Source: Aalborgiella sp043769295 (GTDB taxonomy: Bacteria; Pseudomonadota; Gammaproteobacteria; Burkholderiales; Burkholderiaceae_C). From it: a DNA stretch of 5,124 nt. Below are positions 1-4,519 of the stretch, in pieces (position 1 is the first letter of the stretch; every line of letters starts with the position of its first letter). The notes under the pieces are model-generated. The model did no database searches. It saw only the letters and a list, made by a program, of their open reading frames with translations, and was not told the DNA's origin. The stretch covers positions 1 through 5,124 of the forward strand of contig JAYVJL010000151.1 of NCBI GenBank assembly GCA_043769295.1, in the 5' to 3' direction. A program made the translations under genes and the position numbers.

Positions 1-28
1 CATTGAATGGGCGTACGCCCATTCAATG
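1..28. repeat. Perfect 28-bp palindrome at the left edge
   Basis: Bases 1-14 read CATTGAATGGGCGT and bases 15-28 are their exact reverse complement, so the stretch is a perfect inverted repeat with no spacer. Base 29 is C, so the symmetry continues leftward only if the unseen base before position 1 is G. No T tract follows, so it is not a typical terminator. It overlaps the first ATG (26-28) of the next frame. It could be an operator, a hairpin, a resolution site, or an assembly artefact if the window starts at a contig end. What is seen is the symmetry; its role is unknown. Confidence 0.85.
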
Positions 29-541
29 CTTGCAAGCCTATCTAGACAACAATCATCAACCCTCTACTTTGTGCCGTTGTTAATAATGGGGGGATTACCC
101 TTGTTTTCTAACTTGAGGACGTATCACATACTGCTAGGTCAAGGTGTCAAAACAAATATCGATGAAGTCTTGAAACAGCTACGCGCATACGCGGCGGCGA
201 TGGGTTTGGCTGTTGATTCGTATTGCGTCGAAGGCGTTATCCACCCAGAAATGTTGTTTGATGCCTGCTTGAAGCAGGTGCAATTGCTGCAAAAGCGCTG
301 GCAAGTCAATTATTTTCAATCGATGGAATTGGCTTTGGAGTTGCAAAAGGAAGCAGTTTATGGTGCTACAGCATCCTGCCTGACAGAGATTTGCCAAGAT
401 GGCTTGGACAATCAGATCACGCTAGAACCAACCCCGCCGGCTCAGGAAGAGGTGCTGGTTGCTTTAGCGACGTTCCTAGATGCCCCGTTTTCTGGAGTGT
501 GGCCGGCATTGCGGCAAAGAGTTATCGGTGAAATCGTCTAG
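26..541 (+). CDS. Hypothetical protein, possibly 5'-truncated by the window
   Basis: I do not recognise a family. The frame encodes 171 residues from ATG 26, but it stays open back to base 2 with no stop, so the gene may begin outside the window. ATG 26 lies inside the palindrome and has no Shine-Dalgarno sequence. The next ATG (86, residue 21) also lacks one. Residues about 12-37 are fairly hydrophobic. Residues about 43-120 look soluble and helical, with several leucine- and glutamine-rich amphipathic stretches. The C-terminal third holds a Pro/Glu-rich linker (about 135-141) and ends GEIV. The stop is 38 bp from the stop of the convergent integrase gene. By position it is probably cargo of the tRNA-integrated element. 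Alternatives are the C-terminal part of a longer element protein or a degenerate gene. The coding call is moderately sure; the start is not. Confidence 0.5.
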   Translation: MLASLSRQQSSTLYFVPLLIMGGLPLFSNLRTYHILLGQGVKTNIDEVLKQLRAYAAAMGLAVDSYCVEGVIHPEMLFDACLKQVQLLQKRWQVNYFQSMELALELQKEAVYGATASCLTEICQDGLDNQITLEPTPPAQEEVLVALATFLDAPFSGVWPALRQRVIGEIV

Positions 542-579
542 TTGGTGAGGTTTGAGAGCCAGGCATGATTGCGTACCGT

Positions 580-1878
580 TTAGTTATTTTTATCAGGCAT
601 GCCAATCAAAAATCCCTCAAGCTGGGTGAGCATTTCTAACTTTTCATCAAGGTAATCATGCCCGTCATAATGCCTGTCCTGGACACCTGAAATACCGTGC
701 GACTGCAAACGGCCACGCAGATCTTTGCTAAATTTGAGTTTCGCTAAAACAGTTTCGACGCCGCTACGTATGCGTTTAGCTTGAAAATCTTGGATTTCAT
801 CTCCGACTGCTGCGCACGCCCATTTACTAAGTGTGTCAGCTGTTAAGTGCGTTTTACCGTCGTTTGTGGAAATCGCAAACTCACCTTTTGAGAGGCATTC
901 AATAGCGGCTACTTTCGCCAAAGACGTTAAAGGAGTCGTATATGGCCTGGGCCCACCACCAGGGCGACCTTTGATGTCGTAAAGCTTAATGGTGTCGGAA
1001 GTGACGTCTTTGCTTAAAAGTCTGACAAATTGAATGATCCGCAAGCCTCCTGTGAGCAGGTGAAGTCTTAAAGCGGCGCCTTGAATGCCTGGCGCATCCT
1101 TGATACATTCCCAATATGTCAACATCTCATCAGCCGACAGAGGATTTTTATCAGCTCGGTTTGCTGTTGTGTCAGGCTCAGTGTCACTTACTGGATTAGC
1201 AGTAATTTTGAATTTTTTAAAATTTGCAGGAATGCTGGCTTTAGTTTTAGCTGATTTGGCAACTTGGTATGCCGCACAGATGTAGCTTCTGAGTTTATTT
1301 GACGTTCGAGCATGGCCGCGCTCGTGAACAGCACGCAATATGTCTGCGATCTGTTCTGCAGTGATCTCTGAAGCTGGCGAATTAGCTAATTTGGGCCAAG
1401 CTTCGTAAACATTTTTCTTAAAACTGCTCCTGATATCCGTGTGCGAGTCTCTTCTCAACCTTTTCAGGTAATCGCAATACGCCTCAAGCAAATTGTGAAG
1501 AGTTGCATCCTTTGCCAGCAGCATTGCGCTTTCAACCTCCATTTTTTCTGCTGCTTTGCGCTTATGAATCTGCGGATAGCCGCCGGAAACCTTATTATCA
1601 AAATGTTGCCTTGCAAGCTTTTCAGCTTCAAAAACAGCCGCAATTACTGAATAGCCAGCTTCTGTTTTAGACGTACTTTTGAGATGCGCCGAAGCGTCAT
1701 AGACACCAATTTGTATAAGTTGGTTGTACTCACCGTGCGAATATCGCCAAAAAAACATGACCGCCCCAGCGGCACTCTTACGAACAAAGAGCGAGCCGCA
1801 TGGCGAAACCTTGCTTATTGTCAGCCTAGACCCTGATTTCAGCGCGGAGAGTTGCTTTCCAATGGTGATTTTGATCAT
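580..1878 (-). CDS. Tyrosine recombinase (site-specific integrase) of a tRNA-Leu-associated element
   Basis: The 432-residue product resembles phage/island integrases. Residues about 15-65 resemble an arm-type DNA-binding domain (GSLFVRKSAAG...FFWRYSHGEYNQLIQIGVYD). Residues about 125-210 fit a core-binding SAM-like domain, and about 245-415 the catalytic domain. Catalytic candidates are R280 (TGGLR), K303 (DIKGRPGG), R371 (KRIR), H394 (SHGISG) and Y404 (DRHYDGHDY). The first His of the usual HxxR box appears to be Lys (K368), and the usual Glu after the first Arg is Gln (Q283). I know similar Q-S-H-G...R-H-Y-D endings from proteobacterial integrases, so these changes may be subfamily traits rather than decay. 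The frame is intact and of normal length. The gene starts about 140 bp from the tRNA-Leu fragment and reads away from it, as expected for an integrase beside its attachment site. No strong Shine-Dalgarno sequence precedes ATG 1878. It would catalyse integration and excision at the tRNA. Confidence 0.9.
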   Translation of the reverse strand: MIKITIGKQLSALKSGSRLTISKVSPCGSLFVRKSAAGAVMFFWRYSHGEYNQLIQIGVYDASAHLKSTSKTEAGYSVIAAVFEAEKLARQHFDNKVSGGYPQIHKRKAAEKMEVESAMLLAKDATLHNLLEAYCDYLKRLRRDSHTDIRSSFKKNVYEAWPKLANSPASEITAEQIADILRAVHERGHARTSNKLRSYICAAYQVAKSAKTKASIPANFKKFKITANPVSDTEPDTTANRADKNPLSADEMLTYWECIKDAPGIQGAALRLHLLTGGLRIIQFVRLLSKDVTSDTIKLYDIKGRPGGGPRPYTTPLTSLAKVAAIECLSKGEFAISTNDGKTHLTADTLSKWACAAVGDEIQDFQAKRIRSGVETVLAKLKFSKDLRGRLQSHGISGVQDRHYDGHDYLDEKLEMLTQLEGFLIGMPDKNN

Positions 1879-1887
1879 GAATAATTT

Positions 1888-1909
1888 ACACAGTTTTTAC
1901 ACAGTTTTT
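1888..1909. repeat. Tandem 11-bp direct repeat upstream of the integrase gene
   Basis: ACACAGTTTTT occurs twice in perfect head-to-tail order (1888-1898 and 1899-1909). On the integrase strand it reads AAAAACTGTGT twice and lies 9-30 bp before the start codon. The period of about one helical turn puts both copies on the same DNA face, as in paired protein sites. The spot, between int and the attachment site, suits arm-type integrase, excisionase or repressor binding. The repeat is seen; the function is inferred. Confidence 0.6.
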
Positions 1910-1948
1910 GACGAAATGCTGTGAAACGCCATGATACGTTAAAAGATG

Positions 1949-1980
1949 ATATATAGCTTTTTTCAGAGGAGAAACTACAA
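1949..1980 (-). promoter_or_regulatory. Weak candidate promoter for the integrase gene
   Basis: On the minus strand a TATATAT -10-like element (1949-1955) lies about 70 bp before the integrase ATG. A poor -35 candidate, TTGTAG (1975-1980), sits at a long 19-bp spacing. The 11-bp tandem repeats would fall in the leader of this transcript. The -10 is AT-rich and could be chance. The real promoter may lie elsewhere in 1879-2019. Confidence 0.22.
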
Positions 1981-2019
1981 AAATGCATCGTTTCTTAGCA
2001 TCTCAGAATGTATATTAAA

Positions 2020-2078
2020 CGGGACTCAAAATCCCGCGGGGTAAGACCCGTGCCGGTTCGATTCCGGCCTCCGCACCA
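2020..2078 (+). other. 3' fragment of tRNA-Leu(CAA): attachment site and island boundary
   Basis: The sequence folds as the 3' part of a class II tRNA. The anticodon arm is CGGGA-CTCAAAA-TCCCG (anticodon CAA, leucine UUG codons). A GC-rich variable arm follows (about 2036-2053), then a T arm (GCCGG-TTCGATT-CCGGC, 2052-2068), the acceptor 3' strand CCTCCGC, discriminator A and encoded CCA (2076-2078). The partner GCGGAGG and any D arm are absent upstream, where the sequence turns AT-rich at about 2019. No functional tRNA can be made here. Integrases often use tRNA 3' ends and rebuild the gene at one junction, leaving a 3' copy at the other. tRNA-Leu(CAA), leuX in E. coli, is a known island target. 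This is therefore the right-hand att copy, with the intact gene expected to the left. The crossover lies somewhere inside the copied segment and cannot be placed from one junction. Confidence 0.88.
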
Positions 2079-2083
2079 TCTTG

Positions 2084-2118
2084 AAAACCGCACAGTTATT
2101 TGCTGTGCGGTTTTTTTT
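2084..2118 (+). terminator. Intrinsic terminator, originally of tRNA-Leu
   Basis: A 12-bp stem, AAAACCGCACAG (2084-2095) with CTGTGCGGTTTT (2103-2114), encloses a 7-nt loop (TTATTTG) and runs into eight T residues (2111-2118). It begins six bases after the tRNA CCA end, the usual place for a tRNA terminator. After integration it was cut off from the intact tRNA copy. It now insulates the downstream region from transcription leaving the element. Confidence 0.92.
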
Positions 2119-2144
2119 CATAAATTTGTTCACCCATCGGTTTC

Positions 2145-2170
2145 TTTTTAAATCTTTTGATTTTTAAATC
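2145..2170. repeat. Short AT-rich direct repeat
   Basis: TTTTTAAATC occurs at 2145-2154 and 2161-2170, a 16-bp period, between the terminator and the Pho-box-like array. It may act as an AT-rich upstream element, or it may be simple low-complexity sequence. No function is claimed. Confidence 0.4.
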
Positions 2171-2183
2171 TCTCCTCCGCAGT

Positions 2184-2223
2184 AAGACACTTCGAAGTCA
2201 TAAAAGTGTCATCTTTTTGACAT
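2184..2223 (+). promoter_or_regulatory. Pho-box-like array (PhoB-type operator) before the pit remnant
   Basis: Four heptamers lie at an exact 11-bp period: AAGACAC (2184), AAGTCAT (2195), GTGTCAT (2206) and TTGACAT (2217), with 4-nt spacers. Against the PhoB half-site CTGTCAT they match 3, 5, 6 and 5 of 7 bases. PhoB sites are tandem heptamers with 4-nt spacers that replace the -35 element. A weak -10-like TTTATC (2234-2239) follows the last heptamer by 10 bases, the spacing seen in classic Pho promoters. Position before phosphate-transport gene remnants supports the call. The first heptamer is weak, so two or three sites are the safe reading. Confidence 0.6.
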
Positions 2224-2268
2224 CTGCATAGAATTTATCTCTGACAATTTCTAAGGAAAACTCCCCTA

Positions 2269-2393
2269 TTGTTTGGTAAGTTGCGGCCCCCAAAGGCAAT
2301 TTTTTTGAAATGTTCAACCTGCATGCTGACCGCTTTGTTGAAGCCGACCGTGTTACGCACGACGTCAACAAAATGTTGCACGAGACATTCTAA
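2269..2393 (+). pseudogene. Decayed DUF47 (PhoU-like Pit accessory protein) gene
   Basis: An AAGGA Shine-Dalgarno-like sequence (2253-2257) precedes TTG-TTT-GGT-AAG-TTG, which reads (M)FGKL, the usual start of DUF47 proteins. TTG stands where ATG would be expected. The frame then shifts within a run of five C (2287-2291) into PKGNFFEMFNLHADRFVE, which matches the family N-terminus. It runs directly into ADRVTHDVNKMLHETF, which normally lies about 35 residues further on (the ...EADRITHEV...LHKTF helix). A TAA follows at 2391. About 40 of roughly 210 codons remain. DUF47 proteins are encoded beside PiT transporters and are thought to modulate them. The family match is from memory of motifs; the frameshift, join and stop are read directly. 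Confidence 0.75.
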
Positions 2394-2395
2394 GC

Positions 2396-2739
2396 GTGGC
2401 CGCCACCGTGGATAAAGGCATTGCCATGTCTGGCGCGGTGGATGAGCACGTGGTATTTGGCGCATTTTCAGGCGCCATTGTGTCTGCGGGTGACAAATCC
2501 CCACCCACTTGGACCATACTGTACTGCTACATAGCGATTGCCGCAGGCACCATGTTTTGCGACTGGCGCATCGTGAAAACCTTGGGGCAGAAAATTACCA
2601 AACGCAAACCTGTGGGTGGCTTTTGTGCAGAAACAGCTGTCGCGTTGCCGGCAATATCGGTTGGGCCTGGATCTTCACCATCCCAGCCAGCACATTTGTC
2701 ACAGGCCTAGGGTATTGGTTGAGTTTGCAACTGTTCTAG
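2396..2739 (+). pseudogene. Decayed PiT-family inorganic phosphate transporter gene
   Basis: Three pieces of a PiT transporter lie in order. VAATVDKGIAM...VVFGAFSGAI (2396 to about 2480) resembles an N-terminal-half membrane segment. PPTWTILYCYIAIAAGT with DWRIVKTLGQKITKRKPVGG and FCAET (to 2635) matches the conserved C-terminal-half block. VAGNIGWAWIFTIPASTFVT...LF (2644-2736, TAG at 2737) matches the C-terminus but is in another frame. Intact PiT proteins in this group are roughly 330 or more residues. The first N-terminal region, the central region between pieces one and two, and the PVSTTH-containing segment after CAET are gone. GCTGTCGCGTTGCCGGC at the last join looks like a shortened AVRWGVAG coding stretch, which explains the frameshift. 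It cannot encode a working proton-coupled phosphate carrier. An open 104-codon frame remains in the main part, but its tail after residue 80 is out of frame. Confidence 0.85.
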
Positions 2740-2901
2740 ACCGATATTCTGCTCTGGCTACAGCATCCAGAAATCTAAAAATCTAAAAAGTAACCATAAT
2801 GCCATATATTTCATAGCAACATAGACAACAAATGCAACGGCTAGAACCAAATACAGCCTTCAATTTGGTATTTACAGCCTGCAAAGTGCTTTGCGCCCGG
2901 T
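2740..2901. other. Convergent intergenic gap with small repeats
   Basis: This stretch separates the pit remnant from the convergent TM2 gene. AATCTAAA occurs twice in tandem near 2772-2787. An inverted repeat, ACCAAAT (2846-2852) with ATTTGGT (2863-2869), could form a 7-bp AT-rich stem but has no T tract on either side. GCAAAG-TG-CTTTGC (2881-2894) is a near-perfect short palindrome. TACAGCCT recurs at 2852 and 2873. I see no gene and no clear terminator for either converging unit. Confidence 0.4.
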
Positions 2902-2939
2902 TTATTGCGAGATTTTTCGGCCTTCTTCAATTTGGTATT
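2859..2939. repeat. 14-bp direct repeat at the end of the TM2 gene
   Basis: TTCAATTTGGTATT occurs at 2859-2872 and again at 2926-2939. The second copy encodes part of the C-terminus of the TM2 protein (EYQIEE); the first lies beyond its stop codon. The preceding bases are also similar (GCC-TTC). This suggests a short local duplication, which may have changed the last residues of the protein. Confidence 0.6.
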
Positions 2940-3348
2940 CAAAATAGTGCTGAAAACTCAGCGCAAAACCTGAAAGTAGAGCGGTACAGCCGATCAACAG
3001 CGACAAAGCGACCGCGCCAATGGTCAGCCAGTTCGTTTGACCAGCCTGGGCATCAGGCGCCGCTTTCGGGTTGAATTTGGAATTCCACTTCTCTGGTGTC
3101 ATCAAGCCGTAGACAATGGCCGTCAACGCGCAGCCGGCCAGACAAAATCCCAATATGGGCAGCAAAACCCAGCTAAGTTGATCATCTACGCCATATTGAC
3201 GTATCCGCTGCAAACCATACAAACCGAGCAAAGTGGGCAATGGCATCAACCAACCCAGCCAATCACGCCAGCCAAACAGGTAAAAGCGATGCAAACCGAG
3301 CGGACCGCCTAAAAATGTGAGCCACGCGGCAAGTGTTTTGTTTTTCAT
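2902..3348 (-). CDS. TM2-domain-containing membrane protein
   Basis: The 148-residue product starts with KTLAAWLTFLGGPLGLHRFY followed by LFGWRDWLGW, which fits the TM2-domain pattern of a small hydrophobic helix, G-x-x-G-x-H-R-F-Y and a second helix. Hydrophobic segments lie at about 5-18, 29-46, 59-82 and 107-131, so three or four membrane helices are likely in the inner membrane. A soluble linker rich in Lys, Pro, Ala and Gln (about 84-106) separates the last helix. Residues 132-148 form a polar tail. TM2 proteins have no firmly known bacterial function. ATG 3348 is nine bases after the stop of the GNAT gene, so the two are very likely co-transcribed and perhaps translationally coupled, since no strong Shine-Dalgarno sequence is visible. 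The family call is fairly sure; the role is unknown. Confidence 0.8.
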   Translation of the reverse strand: MKNKTLAAWLTFLGGPLGLHRFYLFGWRDWLGWLMPLPTLLGLYGLQRIRQYGVDDQLSWVLLPILGFCLAGCALTAIVYGLMTPEKWNSKFNPKAAPDAQAGQTNWLTIGAVALSLLIGCTALLSGFALSFQHYFEYQIEEGRKISQ

Positions 3349-3357
3349 GGAAAATTT

Positions 3358-3912
3358 TTATGGAGTAGATAGCGTTGCTGGCGGCGTGGTGTCCGACTCG
3401 CCGATGGCTTTGTCCATCAACACCACATCCAACCACTGGTTGAACTTCCAACCACATGATTTAAGCACACCCACAGGTTGAAAGCCTGCCGCACGGTGCA
3501 CACCAATCGAGCCTGCGTTGGCAGAATCACCAATCACCGCGATCAATTTGCGAATCCCAGCCCGCTGGGCCTGCGTCATCAACTCGGCCAACAGCAAGGC
3601 ACCATAGCCTTTGCCACTCACCTCCGGACTCAAATAAATCGAATCTTCAGCTGAAAACCGATAAGCGGGACGCGGCTTAAACCAGTTGCAATAGGCATAA
3701 CCGACCACGCTAGCCTCGCCACCAGAAGTCGTAGCCAGCGTTGCCACCAACCACGGCAAACCCTTACCCACCACATCGGCACGGCGGGCGGTCATATCGG
3801 CCAAACTGGGCGGATCGATCTCAAAAGTCCCCGTTCCGTGAAGCACATGGTGGCCATAAATGGCTGTGATAGCAGGCAGATCAGCGTCGATGCTGGGTCG
3901 GATAATGAACAT
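3358..3912 (-). CDS. GNAT-family N-acetyltransferase (PAT/MnaT-like)
   Basis: The 184-residue product has the full pattern of the phosphinothricin/methionine-derivative acetyltransferase group. IRPSIDADLPAITAIYGHHV opens it (residues 4-23). TGTFEIDPPSLADM follows, then WLVATL and VVGYAYCNWFKPRPAYRF (69-86). Next come the strand SIYLSPE and the acetyl-CoA pyrophosphate loop SGKGYGA (99-105). The C-terminal part has IAVIGDSANAGSIGVHRAAGF (124-144) and GWKFNQWLDVVLM (154-166). Relatives acetylate the amino group of phosphinothricin or of oxidised methionine analogues, using acetyl-CoA in the cytosol. The real substrate here is not shown by sequence. The last 15 or so residues are a low-complexity tail (TTPPATLSTP). 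The gene begins 58 bp from the rpsP -10 element on the opposite strand and leads the TM2 gene. No clear Shine-Dalgarno sequence precedes ATG 3912, but the first conserved block begins at once, supporting this start. Confidence 0.9.
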   Translation of the reverse strand: MFIIRPSIDADLPAITAIYGHHVLHGTGTFEIDPPSLADMTARRADVVGKGLPWLVATLATTSGGEASVVGYAYCNWFKPRPAYRFSAEDSIYLSPEVSGKGYGALLLAELMTQAQRAGIRKLIAVIGDSANAGSIGVHRAAGFQPVGVLKSCGWKFNQWLDVVLMDKAIGESDTTPPATLSTP

Positions 3913-3945
3913 GTGGCAGCGTCAAAAGTAGATGGTGATAAAAAA

Positions 3946-3976
3946 TTCAGCCAAAGGTCGGCTAAAAAGCTATAAT
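3946..3976 (+). promoter_or_regulatory. Promoter of the rpsP operon
   Basis: A perfect sigma-70 -10 box TATAAT lies at 3971-3976. The -35 is weak: TTCAGC (3946-3951) at a long 19-bp spacing is the best match. A short inverted repeat, AGCC (3949-3952) with GGCT (3960-3963), spans the spacer. Transcription would start near 3983 and leave a leader of about 165 nt before rpsP. The element sits in the divergent gap between the GNAT gene and rpsP. Confidence 0.6.
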
Positions 3977-3985
3977 CAAAGGCTC

Positions 3986-4034
3986 TTCAGCGTGTTACTG
4001 GCCGGGTGGCTATGTTACGTGTCTCAACGCTGAG
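3986..4034 (+). promoter_or_regulatory. Hairpin at the 5' end of the rpsP leader
   Basis: TTCAGCGT (3986-3993) pairs with ACGCTGAG (4027-4034) as an 8-bp stem with one G-U pair, closing a 33-nt loop. The loop may hold a small inner stem, TGGCC-GGGT-GGCTA. It would begin a few bases after the predicted transcript start, so it may protect the 5' end or take part in control. The rest of the leader (4035-4137) shows no structure I can support. No riboswitch or known r-protein site was recognised. Confidence 0.35.
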
Positions 4035-4148
4035 ATTACATGAAAATAATTGGCGGGTGCATATTGGGTTAGAAATTATCCAAAAACTGCCCGTTGACAT
4101 CGGTGCCCCAGGGTATCATCGTGTGCCTAAGGGTACGAAGGAATCATT

Positions 4149-4412
4149 ATGGTCGTCATTCGACTTTCTCGCGGCGGCGCTAAAGCGCGTCCTTTTTTCA
4201 ACATCGTCGTTGCCGACAAGCGCACCCGTCGTGATGGCCGCTTCATCGAGCGCGTTGGTTTTTACAACCCTATCGCCACAGCCAACGAAGAGAGCATCCG
4301 CATTGCTCAAGACCGTTTGACCTACTGGAAAAGCGTTGGTGCACAAGCATCTCCGACAGTTGAGCGTTTGATCGCACAACACGCGAAAAAAACAGCCGCA
4401 GCAGCAGTTTAA
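4149..4412 (+). CDS. rpsP: 30S ribosomal protein bS16
   Basis: The 87-residue product has the canonical bS16 start MVVIRLSRGGAKARPFFNIV, then DKRTRRDGRFIERVGFYNP (23-41) and the DRLTYWKSVGAQASPTVERL region (55-74). It ends in a short Lys/Ala-rich tail (AKKTAAAAV), and its length is normal for the family. bS16 binds 16S rRNA and is needed for 30S subunit assembly. AAGGA (4138-4142) lies six bases before ATG 4149, which makes the start secure. It is the first gene of the rpsP-rimM-(trmD-rplS) operon, but an intrinsic terminator follows it, so many transcripts may cover rpsP alone. The gene is on the backbone side of the island junction and shows no signs of transfer. Confidence 0.98.
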   Translation: MVVIRLSRGGAKARPFFNIVVADKRTRRDGRFIERVGFYNPIATANEESIRIAQDRLTYWKSVGAQASPTVERLIAQHAKKTAAAAV

Positions 4413-4435
4413 TCACTGCGTCTGTTGTTGATATT

Positions 4436-4468
4436 GGGCTTGTCCTCGTTTAGGCCAAGCCCTTTTTT
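4436..4468 (+). terminator. Intrinsic terminator or attenuator between rpsP and rimM
   Basis: GGGCTTG (4436-4442) pairs with CAAGCCC (4456-4462). After a one-base internal mismatch, CCT (4444-4446) pairs with AGG (4452-4454) around the loop CGTTT, and six T residues follow (4463-4468). This is a textbook intrinsic terminator inside what is normally one operon. Partial read-through would give more S16 mRNA than rimM mRNA, matching the need for many ribosomal proteins and few maturation factors. No second promoter for rimM was recognised in the remaining gap of about 50 bp. Confidence 0.82.
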
Positions 4469-4519
4469 CATGCCAGCGGCACATTCGTCCACCCCATCCA
4501 AGTTGCCAAGTTAGTTATC

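Noticed and set aside
560..601. CAGGCATG repeated 34 bp apart at the convergent int/hypothetical gene ends
   Set aside because: Only 8 bp, with no hairpin plus T tract; not distinguishable from chance.
2020..2078. A complete functional tRNA gene
   Set aside because: The 5' acceptor strand and D arm are missing upstream, so only the 3' part is present.
2235..2504. Minus-strand open frame of 89 codons opposite the DUF47-pit remnants
   Set aside because: The plus strand shows clear DUF47 and PiT family words here, so this frame is a shadow with no recognisable content.
4094..4119. TTGACA and TATCAT as a second rpsP promoter
   Set aside because: The spacer is only 14 bp, too short for a sigma-70 promoter; the TATAAT at 3971 is the better candidate.
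4006..4320. Plus-strand 104-codon frame overlapping rpsP
   Set aside because: It overlaps rpsP in another frame, and its content is the leader plus the out-of-frame ribosomal protein gene.
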